Positions 12,422 through 21,550 of a DNA stretch of 29,680 nt are shown here, in pieces. The first letter of the stretch is position 1. Every line of letters starts with the position of its first letter. The stretch comes from a virus: the IMG/VR virus record IMGVR_UViG_3300037041_000765, positions 1 to 29,680 of that record. One strand, written 5' to 3'. The notes under the pieces are model-generated. The model was not told where the DNA came from and did no database searches. It saw only the letters and a list, made by a program, of their open reading frames with translations. A program made the position numbers and the translations under genes.

Positions 12422-12925
12422 ATGGCAAGACACATCGATTCCGAAGCAATTGACGTTATTTTTGACGAGAAAGATAAGTCAAAAGTAATATACATGAGCG
12501 ACCCTCATGGAAATAACCCACCGTTACTTACAGAACAAGCGGCGCTAGAGTCTTTACTTTCGCGCTATGACTATCAGCTTATAAACTCTACCAATAAAAT
12601 GCGCCAATTCATTTTGGCAAAACTTTTTAGATTGGCAGATGAATCCGAAGACGAAAAAACCGCGCTCAAAGCATTAGAGACACTTGGCCGTGTCACCGAG
12701 ATTGGCTTATTTACAACTAAGATCGAAGTATCTGTGGCCGACAAACCAACAACGGACCTAGAGTCTGAACTCAGGGGCCTATTAAAGAACTACGCCAAGA
12801 CTGAAAAGCAGGTGGTAGAAGAGCTCACTGATGAAGAACTGCGTGGCTATGCCGAAGATGAGGTAGAGGATGAAGAAGAGTATGAAGAAGAGTATGAAGA
12901 AGAGTACACGGATGAGGATGAATGA
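12422..12925 (+). CDS. terS: probable terminase small subunit
   Basis: The 167-aa protein directly precedes and overlaps (ATGA) the large terminase. Residues of about 38-95 are helical (ALESLLSRYDYQLINSTNKM, then DEKTALKALETLGRVTEI), fitting the DNA-binding and oligomerisation core of small terminases, which recognise the packaging site. The C-terminus is a run of Glu, Asp and Tyr with an EEYEEEYEEEY repeat (about 148-163), unusual and possibly a large-subunit contact. Only a weak ribosome site precedes the ATG. The assignment rests on position and helix pattern, not on a clear family motif. Confidence 0.65.
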   Translation: MARHIDSEAIDVIFDEKDKSKVIYMSDPHGNNPPLLTEQAALESLLSRYDYQLINSTNKMRQFILAKLFRLADESEDEKTALKALETLGRVTEIGLFTTKIEVSVADKPTTDLESELRGLLKNYAKTEKQVVEELTDEELRGYAEDEVEDEEEYEEEYEEEYTDEDE

Positions 12926-14454
12926 GCGATCATTTAGGTGATATCTCTTTAGACGAAGACTTTCTTACTGCAGCACTTGCAGCTGCGCCTGTTAGTGAAA
13001 GAGCAAAGCTTATTGAGTTGATTGATGAGTTACGCAGGCGCCATGAGCGCGAATTTGCGCAGGAGAATTTCTTAGCCTTTGTGCAAAAGGTATGGCCCGG
13101 ATTTATTTATGGGCGCCACCATGCCAGAATGGCACAAGAATTTGAGAAAGTGGTTAACGGCAAGAATAAGCGGCTAATTATTAACCTTGGTCCTCGGCAC
13201 ACTAAGTCCGAGTTTGGGTCGTATTTGTTACCTGCGTGGTTTCTTGGTAAGTACCCTGATAAAAAGATCATACAATGCTCGCACACAGCCGAACTTGCTG
13301 TAGGTTTTGGTCGTAAGGTCCGTAACTTAGTGGCTAATCCGCTCTATCAGGAAGTGTTTCCTGGTGTGGAGCTGCAGACTGACTCTAAAGCTGCGGGTAG
13401 ATGGAACACCAGCGCGGGTGGTAACTACTTTGCGATCGGTGTCGGTGGTGCTGTAACTGGTATTGGTGCAGACATACTCATCATTGATGATCCACACTCA
13501 GAACAAGAGGCTGCAATAGCTGCAAGTAACCCTGAGATCTATGATAAGGTGTACGAGTGGTACACATCAGGTCCAAGACAGCGATTACAGCCGGGCGGGG
13601 CCATAATTATAGTCCAAACCCGATGGTCGAAACGGGACCTTACGGGCCAAGTTAGGCAAAAAGAGTTAAACGGGGGTGGGGACAAGTGGCGAGTAGTAGA
13701 ATTACCTGCCATTTTGCCTTCTGGTAAGCCATTATGGCCTGAGTTTTGGACAATAGAGGAGTTAGAGGCTACTAGAAACGCCATTGATGTCTCAAAATGG
13801 CAAGCTCAGTACCAACAAAACCCAACTTCTGAAGAAGGGGCTATAGTAAAACGAGAATGGTGGAAGAAATGGGAGAATGAGTCCCCACCACCTACTGATT
13901 TTATACTACAAACGTGGGATACTGCGTTTGAAAAACACAATAGAGCAGACTATTCGGCGTGTATTACGTGGGGAGTGTTCTATCATGCTGATGAAAATGG
14001 GGTCACACAAGCCAATATCATCATGTTAGATGCCAAACGTGACCGTATGGAGTTTCCTAGGCTCAAGGAAGAGGTACTGGACGAGTATAAGTACTGGCAA
14101 CCCGATGCGTTGATCATAGAGAAAAAAGCGTCTGGCGCCCCTTTAATTTACGAATTACGAGCAATGGGTGTTCCAGTATCAGAATTTACTCCTACTCGTG
14201 GTAATGATAAGATATCTAGACTAAATGCCGTAGCCGATGTATTTGCATCAGGTCGAGTATGGGTTCCAAACACACGTTGGGCAGATGAGGTTATAGAAGA
14301 GGTTGCATCATTCCCTGCGGGTCAACATGACGACTATGTTGACTGTGTATCAATGGGAATCTCTCGATTTAGGAAAGGTGGGTTTCTAAGTTTGCGCTTA
14401 GACTCTGACGATATGAATGATTACTTTGTAGGAAAACGCGCAGCGTATTATTAA
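12922..14454 (+). CDS. terL: terminase large subunit (ATPase and nuclease)
   Basis: The 510-aa packaging motor carries Walker A GPRHTKSE (90-97), Walker B DILIIDDPH (184-192) and coupling motif QTRW (232-235). The C-terminal RNase H-like nuclease shows D333 in LQTWDTAFE, E400 in DALIIEKKASG and D470/D471 in AGQHDDYVDC, the three acidic clusters expected. The protein pumps DNA into the prohead through the portal and cuts the concatemer. The Walker A loop has HTKS where many terminases carry HGKS, a variant I associate with environmental phages. The start overlaps the upstream stop by four bases. Confidence 0.95.
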   Translation: MSDHLGDISLDEDFLTAALAAAPVSERAKLIELIDELRRRHEREFAQENFLAFVQKVWPGFIYGRHHARMAQEFEKVVNGKNKRLIINLGPRHTKSEFGSYLLPAWFLGKYPDKKIIQCSHTAELAVGFGRKVRNLVANPLYQEVFPGVELQTDSKAAGRWNTSAGGNYFAIGVGGAVTGIGADILIIDDPHSEQEAAIAASNPEIYDKVYEWYTSGPRQRLQPGGAIIIVQTRWSKRDLTGQVRQKELNGGGDKWRVVELPAILPSGKPLWPEFWTIEELEATRNAIDVSKWQAQYQQNPTSEEGAIVKREWWKKWENESPPPTDFILQTWDTAFEKHNRADYSACITWGVFYHADENGVTQANIIMLDAKRDRMEFPRLKEEVLDEYKYWQPDALIIEKKASGAPLIYELRAMGVPVSEFTPTRGNDKISRLNAVADVFASGRVWVPNTRWADEVIEEVASFPAGQHDDYVDCVSMGISRFRKGGFLSLRLDSDDMNDYFVGKRAAYY

Positions 14455-14553
14455 ATGAATACTGAATTTAAACAAATGCTGATAGAATTTTTAGGGTGTG
14501 TGGCACTAATACTAACCGCTTGTTATATTCTGACACTTATAACCCCATGTTAA
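14455..14553 (+). CDS. 32-aa membrane peptide between terminase and portal
   Basis: The ATG follows the terL stop directly. MNTEFKQMLIEFLGCVALIL and TACYILTLITPC make one hydrophobic helix. An LTAC tetrad resembles a lipobox, but the segment is more likely a plain membrane span. There is no own ribosome site, so it would depend on termination-reinitiation. Being the only material between terL and the portal gene, it may be a real small protein; evidence is thin. Confidence 0.4.
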   Translation: MNTEFKQMLIEFLGCVALILTACYILTLITPC

Positions 14554-14566
14554 CTAAGGAACAAAT

Positions 14567-17500
14567 ATGATTTCAAAATCTGTAAACCCAGCACCTATGG
14601 GGCTTGATGCTATAGGGTTAGAAGAAGATCCCAATTTAATGCCGTTAGAGATTGAAATTGAAGACCCTGAAGCGGTAACTATTCGAGCTGATGGTGAGGA
14701 AATTTTAAAGATAGAAAAAGAAGAAGACATGGATAGGTTTTCTGAGAACTTAGCTGAACGTATAAGTGATTACACTTTACAATCCTTAGCTTCTGAATTG
14801 TTAGATGAGTTTGAAAGTGATGTCAGTGCACGTAAAGACTGGGTTCAAACATATGTCGATGGGTTAGAGCTGTTGGGACTAAAGATTGAAGAACGTGCAG
14901 AACCTTGGGAAGGAGCCTGTGGTGTATACCATCCGTTGCTAACTGAGGCTGTTATTAAATTTCAAGCCGAGACTATTACAGCTACATTTCCTGCATCAGG
15001 ACCAGTTAAAACACAAATAATTGGTAAAGAAACACAAGAGAAAAAAGACGCAGCACAACGTGTACAAGACGATATGAACTATCAGCTTACTGATGTTATG
15101 ACTGAGTATCGTCCTGAGCATGAGCGCATGTTATGGGGCCTAGGATTAGCTGGTAACGCGTTTAAAAAGGTTTACTATGACCTAGCTCTAGGTCGTCAGG
15201 TATCTATGTACGTACCTGCTGAAGATGTAGTTGTACCATATGGTGCCTCTAGTCTTGAGTCTGCTGAACGTGTAACTCATGTAATGCGTAAAACAGCTAA
15301 CGAAGTTCGTAGATTGCAATATGAAGGTTTTTATTGTGATGTAGATCTTGGTGAACCATCTAATACGATGGATGATATAGAGAAAACTATTGCTGAGAAA
15401 TTAGGATTTAGAGCCTCTACAGATGATAGATTTAAACTCTTAGAAATGCATGTCGAATTAAATCTAGAAGGGTTTGAACATGAGGGTCGAGATGGCGAGC
15501 CAACCGATATAGCTTTACCTTATGTAGTTACTATTGAAAAAGGCACAGGAACAATTTTATCTATTAGACGTAATTGGGAGCCAGATGATGAATCATGTAA
15601 AAAACGCAATCACTTCGTTCACTATGGCTATGTGCCGGGTTTTGGCTTTTATTGTTTTGGGCTTATTCATCTTATTGGTGCTTTCGCCAAGTCTAGTACT
15701 TCAATCCTTCGCCAGTTGGTTGATGCGGGTACTCTCAGTAATCTTCCAGGGGGCTTTAAAACTAGAGGACTAAGAGTTAAGGGTGATGACACACCCATTG
15801 CTCCAGGTGAGTGGAGAGACGTAGACGTACCGTCTGGTGTAATGCGTGATAACTTCATGCCCCTGCCGTACAAAGAACCGAGTCAAACATTATTAACTCT
15901 ACTGCAAGGAATCGTTGATGAAGGTCGCCGTTTTGCTGGGGCTGCTGATCTTGCTGTCTCTGACATGTCCTCTAATAGTCCTGTTGGTACAACACTCGCT
16001 GTCCTCGAGAGAACGCTTAAAGTAATGAGCGCGGTTCAATCGCGTATTCATTACTCGATGAAACAAGAATTTATTTTATTACGTGATATTATTAGGGATT
16101 ATACGCCAGATGAATATGACTATGAGCCTACAGAAGGTAGCAGACGAGCTAAGAAAGATGACTATGATTTGGTGTATGTTTTACCTGTCTCTGACCCAAA
16201 TGCCGCAACTATGGCACAAAAGGTCGTCCAATACCAAGCAGCGTTACAATTAGCTCAAGGCGCACCTCAGTTATACAATTTACCAGAGCTACATAGACAG
16301 ATGCTTGAAGTGTTAGGTATACCTAATTATCAAAAGTTAGTGCCTATGGAAGATGATATGAAACCTAGGGACCCTATTACTGAGAACCAAAATGTTCTTA
16401 AAGGAAAACCTGTTAAAGCGTTTCTATACCAAGATCATCAAGCTCATATTGCTGTACACACAGCTGCTATGCAAGATCCTAAAATACAGGCTGTATTACA
16501 ACAATCCTTGGCTGCAAATCCACAAGCTGCTCAAACTATGCAAGCGGCAATGTCTGCTCATATTAATGAGCATTTAGGATTTGAATATCGCAAACAATTA
16601 GAGCAAGCAATGGGTGTAGAGATACCTACATACGGTGACGATGATAGCGACAACCAAGTTACTATCCCTGATGATATGGAAGTTCAAATATCGCAAATGG
16701 CCGCTCAAGCTGCTCAACAGTTGTTACAACAAAATCAACAAGAAGCACAAGATCAACAAAACCAACAAACACAGCAAGATCCGTTAGTTCAAATGCAACA
16801 ACAAGAACTGCAGATTAAAGCACAAGACTTGCAACGTAAGATAGCTAAAGACCAATCTGATGCACAACTTGAAGCAATGAAGATACAAGTTGAACGTGAG
16901 AGAATTGGATCTCAACAAGAAGCTGCTGGTGCAACTATGATGGCCAAACTACAAATGGAACGTCATCGTATTGATTCTCAACAGGAAGCTGATGGCGCTA
17001 AACTTGCAGCTAGAATACAAGAAACTCAAGCTCAGATAAATGGTAAAAAGGATGAGTTATCAGCTAAGTTGGGTGTAGATGTAGCTATGAAAGAAAGTGA
17101 CCGAGAGCATCAACGTAGACAAAATACTGCGTCGCAACAACATGAGCGGTATAAAGATGAGACTTCTCAAAGTCACGCTAAGTTTTTAGCTGAAAGACAA
17201 GCTGCATTGCAAGAAAGGTTGGCTGCACAGCAAAATTTTAATAAGGGAGGAGAGGTAAAAGGAAAAAAGCCTGAAAAACCTGTAACTCATTCTGATTATG
17301 ATATGGAAGGTTACAAACAAGCTGTCAAGAGTGGTGAAATAAAACCTCGTAAAGGGGAAGAAGATCATTACCCAGATACTTTTAAACTTCCTAATCATCC
17401 TACTTTTTCGGAAGAAAGCAAATATTCTAATGAAAAAACACAGGGTGGAACATGGCAAGAAGGAGATGAAGGTCGATATTACTTTCACCCTTCTGAACAT

Positions 17501-17611
17501 AATTTGAAAAATAGATCGCCAGATAAATTGGCTGAATACTTTCATAATATAGAGAAAAAAGGCACACATGTGGTTCTTCCAGATGGGCGCATTATTGAAG
17601 GAACTAAATAA
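14567..17611 (+). CDS. P22-like portal protein with long C-terminal extension
   Basis: The 1014-aa protein forms the ring through which DNA enters and leaves the head. Residues 50 to about 640 match the P22-type portal pattern: WVQTYVDGLELLGLKIEER, EPWEGACGVYHPLLTEAV, FPASGPVKT and YVPAEDVVVPYGASSLESAERVTH, then RRFAGAADLAVSDMSSNSPV. About residues 690-890 are Gln-rich coiled coil (QQNQQEAQDQQNQQTQQ, then ERERIGSQQEA repeats), as in barrel-type portals. After a GGEVKGKK linker, the last 117 residues form an extra domain with SDYDMEGY, HYPDTFKLPNHPTFSEESKY and GRYYFHPSEHN, a module also found on other podovirus virion proteins. AAGGA precedes the ATG. The extension makes this portal longer than the usual 700-800 residues. 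Confidence 0.9.
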   Translation: MISKSVNPAPMGLDAIGLEEDPNLMPLEIEIEDPEAVTIRADGEEILKIEKEEDMDRFSENLAERISDYTLQSLASELLDEFESDVSARKDWVQTYVDGLELLGLKIEERAEPWEGACGVYHPLLTEAVIKFQAETITATFPASGPVKTQIIGKETQEKKDAAQRVQDDMNYQLTDVMTEYRPEHERMLWGLGLAGNAFKKVYYDLALGRQVSMYVPAEDVVVPYGASSLESAERVTHVMRKTANEVRRLQYEGFYCDVDLGEPSNTMDDIEKTIAEKLGFRASTDDRFKLLEMHVELNLEGFEHEGRDGEPTDIALPYVVTIEKGTGTILSIRRNWEPDDESCKKRNHFVHYGYVPGFGFYCFGLIHLIGAFAKSSTSILRQLVDAGTLSNLPGGFKTRGLRVKGDDTPIAPGEWRDVDVPSGVMRDNFMPLPYKEPSQTLLTLLQGIVDEGRRFAGAADLAVSDMSSNSPVGTTLAVLERTLKVMSAVQSRIHYSMKQEFILLRDIIRDYTPDEYDYEPTEGSRRAKKDDYDLVYVLPVSDPNAATMAQKVVQYQAALQLAQGAPQLYNLPELHRQMLEVLGIPNYQKLVPMEDDMKPRDPITENQNVLKGKPVKAFLYQDHQAHIAVHTAAMQDPKIQAVLQQSLAANPQAAQTMQAAMSAHINEHLGFEYRKQLEQAMGVEIPTYGDDDSDNQVTIPDDMEVQISQMAAQAAQQLLQQNQQEAQDQQNQQTQQDPLVQMQQQELQIKAQDLQRKIAKDQSDAQLEAMKIQVERERIGSQQEAAGATMMAKLQMERHRIDSQQEADGAKLAARIQETQAQINGKKDELSAKLGVDVAMKESDREHQRRQNTASQQHERYKDETSQSHAKFLAERQAALQERLAAQQNFNKGGEVKGKKPEKPVTHSDYDMEGYKQAVKSGEIKPRKGEEDHYPDTFKLPNHPTFSEESKYSNEKTQGGTWQEGDEGRYYFHPSEHNLKNRSPDKLAEYFHNIEKKGTHVVLPDGRIIEGTK

Positions 17612-17802
17612 TGGATAAAGAAGCAGCTATCCTATTTAAACAAATTGATGACAGAGTAGCGTTATTAACACAAGCGTTAGCGTCTGGTAGAGCTGAGGAC
17701 TATAGTCAGTATAAATATATATGCGGACAAATCCAAGGGTTAGACCAAGCGCGAAGCGCCATAGAAGTACTAACTAAAAAACTGGAGTTTGAAGACGAAT
17801 GA
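17611..17802 (+). CDS. 63-aa helical protein coupled to portal
   Basis: MDKEAAILFKQIDDRVALLT begins an entirely helical protein ending KKLEFEDE. The start overlaps the portal stop (TAATG) and the stop region overlaps the GroES-like start by four bases. Small helical proteins at this position occur in related phages, and a portal or chaperonin accessory role is inferred from position. No family name can be given with confidence. Confidence 0.75.
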   Translation: MDKEAAILFKQIDDRVALLTQALASGRAEDYSQYKYICGQIQGLDQARSAIEVLTKKLEFEDE

Positions 17803-18215
17803 GTAAAATCCTAATTGGGTCTAACCCAAACAACCCCCAAGTCGTAGGGTCTATAGACCTTGAGGCTACTAATGAGGAAAAGGCAACTCAACTGCCTACA
17901 CCAACAGGTTATCGTATACTATGCGCATTACCTGAAGTGGAGAAAGAATATGAAAGTGGTCTTCTTAAAGCTGATGAAACATTGCGGCACGAAGGTCTTT
18001 TGGCTACTGTGTTGTTTGTTGTGGCTATGGGCCCTGATTGCTATGGTGACAAAGACCGTTTTCCTTCTGGCCCTTGGTGCAAAGTGGGGGATTTTGTCCT
18101 TGTAAGACCGAATGCAGGTACACGTATGAAAATACACGGTACAGAAATGCGTATGATAAATGATGACTCGGTTGAAGGCGTTGTCCTTGATCCGCGTGGC
18201 ATTACACGAGTTTAG
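17799..18215 (+). CDS. GroES-like co-chaperonin
   Basis: The 138-aa protein has the GroES beta-barrel pattern: PTPTGYRILCALPEVEKEYE (strand and start of mobile loop, about 33-52), a mobile-loop-like ESGLLKADETLRHEG (52-66), then ATVLFVVAMGPDCYGD (69-84), KVGDFVLVRPNAGTRMKIHG and DDSVEGVVLDP. Host GroES has about 97 residues; this one has extra residues at both ends, like phage co-chaperonins (T4 gp31). It would cap host GroEL and help fold the capsid protein. Its position between portal and scaffold fits that role. Confidence 0.88.
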   Translation: MSKILIGSNPNNPQVVGSIDLEATNEEKATQLPTPTGYRILCALPEVEKEYESGLLKADETLRHEGLLATVLFVVAMGPDCYGDKDRFPSGPWCKVGDFVLVRPNAGTRMKIHGTEMRMINDDSVEGVVLDPRGITRV

Positions 18216-18224
18216 GAGATAACG

Positions 18225-19178
18225 ATGGCTAAATACGAAGCAGATGATTATGAGTTCCCTGATGAAGCAGGTGGCGAGATCGAGGTAGATACTGATGGTA
18301 TTGAAATTGAAATTGAAGACGATACCCCTGTAGCTGATAGAAATGCAAGACCACCTTTACCTAAAGAAATAGTTAATGAGTTAGAAGAAGCAGACACGTC
18401 TGATGACTACTCTGGTAAGGTACAAACTAAATTTAAACAGTATAAAAAAGCTTGGCATGACGAGCGTAGGGCAAAAGAAGAAGCCTATCGCGAGCAAGAA
18501 GAAGCTTTAGCTGTTGCTCAAAAAATACTAGATGAAAATAAACAACTTAAAGCTCTTCTTGAATCAGGAGAAAAAGAGTTAATAAGCACTTATCAATCAT
18601 CTGCTGAGTTAGAAGTTGAAAAAGCTAAACGTAATTATAAAGAAGCTTATGATTACGGCAATACTGATGCGATCATTGAGGCACAAGCTGAATTGATGAG
18701 AGCAACAAATAAACTTGACAAAGCTAATAATTTCAGGCCTACTGTTAAAAACACCGAAGATGGTGCACAAATATTACCAAAGCAGCAACGTGCTGCACAA
18801 CAGCAAGACCCGAAGGCAGCGGAATGGGTAGCCGAAAATCCGTGGTATGTTGATCCAAGTAAGAAAGCTATGAGTAGATTCGCTGTCGGTGTACACGAAG
18901 ATCTCTTAGAGACTTATGGGGAGAAGTTCATCGGAACCGATGAATATTACAAACATATCGATAAAGAAGTACAACGCAGATTCCCAGAAGAATTTAGCGA
19001 TTCAAACGATGAGCCTAAAGCTCCGCGTACATCAAAACTTAGCACGGTAGTAGCCTCTGCGAAAAGAAGCACCGCCCCTAAAAAGGTGTCACTCAATAAA
19101 ACGCAAGTAGCATTAGCCAAGAAATTTGGACTAACTAATGAACAATACGCCCGTGAACTAACCAAATTGGAGGCCTAA
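18225..19178 (+). CDS. scaffolding protein
   Basis: The 317-aa protein is acidic at the N-terminus (EIEVDTDGIEIEIEDDTP), has a long helical Glu/Lys/Ala-rich middle (about residues 60-180) and a basic C-terminus (SAKRSTAPKKVSLNKTQ, then ALAKKFGLTNEQYARELTKL). This is the classical architecture of podovirus scaffolds, where the basic tail contacts the capsid protein. The gene lies between the co-chaperonin and the capsid genes. GGAG precedes its ATG. The scaffold role is inferred from architecture and position. Confidence 0.8.
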   Translation: MAKYEADDYEFPDEAGGEIEVDTDGIEIEIEDDTPVADRNARPPLPKEIVNELEEADTSDDYSGKVQTKFKQYKKAWHDERRAKEEAYREQEEALAVAQKILDENKQLKALLESGEKELISTYQSSAELEVEKAKRNYKEAYDYGNTDAIIEAQAELMRATNKLDKANNFRPTVKNTEDGAQILPKQQRAAQQQDPKAAEWVAENPWYVDPSKKAMSRFAVGVHEDLLETYGEKFIGTDEYYKHIDKEVQRRFPEEFSDSNDEPKAPRTSKLSTVVASAKRSTAPKKVSLNKTQVALAKKFGLTNEQYARELTKLEA

Positions 19179-19179
19179 G

Positions 19180-19626
19180 ATGGCTGAGAACAGATTAAAT
19201 AGAGATACCCAAACACGTGACACTTCAGCCCGTCCTAAGCAGTGGGCGCCAGCTGAGCTTCTTCCTGAACCGGATAAGCAACCAGGTTACGCGTACAGAT
19301 GGATTAGAACGTCAACGCTAAATGCGGCTGACCCACGAAACTTATCAGCAAAACTGAGAGAAGGTTGGGAGCCTGTTAGTGTTTCGGAACAACCAAAAAT
19401 GCAACTGTTAGTCGATCCTACAAGTCGCTTTAGTGACAACATAGAAATTGGCGGTTTATTGTTATGTAAGACACCTGTTGAGTTTATTGAGCAACGTACT
19501 GCGTATGTTAATAACCAAACACAGTCTCAAACAGAAGCGGTAGATAATAATTTAATGCGCCAAAGCGATCCAAGGATGCCGCTATTTAATGAGCGAAAAT
19601 CTACAACATCATTTGGCAGACAATAA
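19180..19626 (+). CDS. conserved head-module protein
   Basis: The 148-aa protein contains RPKQWAPAELLPEPDKQPGY followed by AYRWIRTSTLNAADPRNLSAKLREGWEPV, a segment I associate with small proteins next to the capsid gene in environmental phages. QPGYAYRWIR and LREGWEPV are the most characteristic parts. The C-terminus is Gln/Arg-rich and likely flexible. It begins one base after the scaffold stop. A structural or assembly role is inferred from context; the biochemical function is unknown. Confidence 0.75.
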   Translation: MAENRLNRDTQTRDTSARPKQWAPAELLPEPDKQPGYAYRWIRTSTLNAADPRNLSAKLREGWEPVSVSEQPKMQLLVDPTSRFSDNIEIGGLLLCKTPVEFIEQRTAYVNNQTQSQTEAVDNNLMRQSDPRMPLFNERKSTTSFGRQ

Positions 19627-19648
19627 TATTCTCTTTTTGGAGGTTTAA

Positions 19649-20506
19649 ATGGCTTACCCTACTGTAAGTGCACCATACGGCTTAAAACCCGTAAACTTGA
19701 TTGGAGGTCAGGTTTTTGCTGGCTCCACTCGCAATTTGCCTATCGCATATGGTTACGCATCTAACATCTTTTATGGTGACTTAGTAACTATTGGCACAGC
19801 TACCAGCAACGCAGGTTTCATAACTTTAAGTGCTACTAGCACTTCATTGGGTTTGAAAGGTACTGTTGGTGTATTTTTGGGTTGTTCTTATACTAACCCA
19901 ACTACTAAGCAAAAGTTGTTTTCACAATACTGGCCTTCTGGAACTCTTGCTGGCGATGCTGTTGCAATCGTTTGTGATGATCCTGATACTGTATTTAAAG
20001 CTGTTGCTGTTGCAAGTGCTTCATCTAACGTAATATCTTCATTCCCAACAGCTATGATTGGTTTGAACGCTACAATCAATACTCCAGTTGGTAGCACAGC
20101 TACTGGTAACTCAGGCATTGGTTTAGTTGCTGCAAACACTACTCTTGCAGTTGGCTCTGGCGGTACTTTCCGTATTTTGAATCTTGTACCTGATACACAA
20201 GTTAGTACTTCTTGCGTATTTGTTAGTACTACTACAACTTCTTTTGTAGTATCTGGTTTACCTGTTGGAACAATTATTCCAGTTGGTACTGATATTGCTC
20301 AATTAGTTGGCGGTCAATTACAGCAATTAGGTGTTGGTGCTAACGTAGCAACAGCTGCTACTGTAACTACTACAGGTAATACTACATTGACTATCAGTGC
20401 TGCTGTAACAACTACACCTACTGCAGGTACTACTATTGCCTTGATTCAATCACCTGAAGTATTGGTGAAATTGAACTTTGGCGTTCACAACTATTACGCT
20501 GCATAA
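19649..20506 (+). CDS. head decoration or structural protein
   Basis: The 285-aa protein begins MAYPTVSAPYGLKPVNLIGG and contains TRNLPIAYGYASNIFYGDLV, a signature of an abundant phage structural family beside the capsid gene, often called decoration or minor head protein. The C-terminal half is Thr/Val/Gly-rich beta (VTTTGNTTLTISAAVTTTP), suggesting an exposed Ig-like or beta-sandwich part. GGAGG stands 6 nt before the ATG, a strong site for a highly made protein. Confidence 0.75.
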   Translation: MAYPTVSAPYGLKPVNLIGGQVFAGSTRNLPIAYGYASNIFYGDLVTIGTATSNAGFITLSATSTSLGLKGTVGVFLGCSYTNPTTKQKLFSQYWPSGTLAGDAVAIVCDDPDTVFKAVAVASASSNVISSFPTAMIGLNATINTPVGSTATGNSGIGLVAANTTLAVGSGGTFRILNLVPDTQVSTSCVFVSTTTTSFVVSGLPVGTIIPVGTDIAQLVGGQLQQLGVGANVATAATVTTTGNTTLTISAAVTTTPTAGTTIALIQSPEVLVKLNFGVHNYYAA

Positions 20507-20519
20507 GGAGTAATAATAT

Positions 20520-21428
20520 ATGGCTATTTCACGTGCACAACTATTAAAAGAACTATTACCGGGCTTGAATGCTCTGTTTGGTTTGGAATATGCTCGTTAT
20601 GGTGAAGAACATAAAGAAATTTATGAAACTGAATCTTCTGAGCGTTCATTTGAAGAAGAAACAAAACTGTCTGGTTTCTCTGCAGCTCCTGTCAAAAACG
20701 AAGGTTCAGCCATCGCTTATGACAATGCTCAAGAAGCTTGGACTGCTCGCTACAACCACGAAACTATTGCTCTTGGCTTCTCATTAACTGAAGAAGCTAT
20801 TGAAGATAACTTGTATGACTCTTTGTCTGCTCGTTATACTAAAGGCTTAGCTCGTGCAATGTCTTACACTAAACAAGTTAAAGCAGCTGCTGTATTAAAC
20901 AATGGCTTCTCTTCAGCTTATGTTGGTGGTGACGGCGTGTCTTTGTTCTCATCTGCTCACCCATTAGTTAATGGCGCTACTAACAGCAACATTCCTTCTA
21001 CTCCTGCTGATTTAAACGAAACTTCTTTGGAAGCGGCTGTTATTCAAATCGCTGCATGGACTGATGAACGTGGCTTGTTGATTGCTGCTAAACCTAAAAA
21101 GTTGATCGTTCCACCTGCATTGCAATTCGTTGCAACTCGTTTGTTGGAAACTGAACAACGTGTAGGAACTGCTGACAATGATATCAACGCATTGAAAAAC
21201 AACGGTTCTATTCCACAAGGTTACGCTATCAACCACTTCTTGACTGATAGTAATGGCTGGTTCTTAACTACTGATGTTCCTAATGGTATGAAGCATTTTG
21301 TTCGTGCTCCTATCACTAATGACATGAGCGGTGATTTCGACACCGGAAACGTAAGATACCGTTCAAGAGAGCGTTACAGCTTCGGCTGGAGTGATCCACT
21401 TTCTATGTACGGTTCAACTGGCGCTTAG
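20520..21428 (+). CDS. major capsid protein (Mu gpT/HK97-fold type)
   Basis: The 302-aa protein shows the gpT-like pattern: YEEIYETESSERSFEEE-type N-terminal segment (here KEIYETESSERSFEEETKL, about 32-50), GFSLTEEAIEDNLYD (86-100), LFSSAHPLVNGATNSN (141-156), KKLIVPPALQFVATRLLET and MSGDFDTGNVRYRSRERYSFGWSDP at the end. This is the HK97-fold shell protein. GGAG lies upstream. A very strong terminator follows, as expected after the most highly expressed gene. Confidence 0.92.
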   Translation: MAISRAQLLKELLPGLNALFGLEYARYGEEHKEIYETESSERSFEEETKLSGFSAAPVKNEGSAIAYDNAQEAWTARYNHETIALGFSLTEEAIEDNLYDSLSARYTKGLARAMSYTKQVKAAAVLNNGFSSAYVGGDGVSLFSSAHPLVNGATNSNIPSTPADLNETSLEAAVIQIAAWTDERGLLIAAKPKKLIVPPALQFVATRLLETEQRVGTADNDINALKNNGSIPQGYAINHFLTDSNGWFLTTDVPNGMKHFVRAPITNDMSGDFDTGNVRYRSRERYSFGWSDPLSMYGSTGA

Positions 21429-21453
21429 TGAAATCAGGCACTTAGAGTAAATT

Positions 21454-21479
21454 AAGGGCTTCTTCGGAGGCCCTTTTTT
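21454..21479 (+). terminator. strong UUCG-loop terminator after capsid gene
   Basis: A 9-bp stem (AAGGGCTTC with GAGGCCCTT, one G-U pair) is capped by a C(UUCG)G tetraloop at 21462-21467 and followed by TTTTTT (21474-21479). All features of a strong intrinsic terminator are present. Confidence 0.95.
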
Positions 21480-21497
21480 ATGATAGATAAAATAAAC

Positions 21498-21526
21498 TTG
21501 CAAGACTAAATAAAGTGGAGTATAAG
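21498..21526 (+). promoter_or_regulatory. candidate promoter restarting transcription after the capsid gene
   Basis: TTGCAA (21498-21503), a 17-nt spacer and TATAAG (21521-21526) lie between the capsid terminator and the next gene. Matches are 4/6 and 5/6 with ideal spacing. A start near 21533 would give an 85-nt leader. Confidence 0.55.
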
Positions 21527-21550
21527 TACAACATACCGGGGAACAATCCG

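Noticed and set aside
17186-17569. 127-codon leftward frame inside the portal gene
   Set aside because: Hydrophobic, Phe-rich translation typical of the antisense of a Lys/Glu-rich gene; the portal extension on the other strand is well supported.
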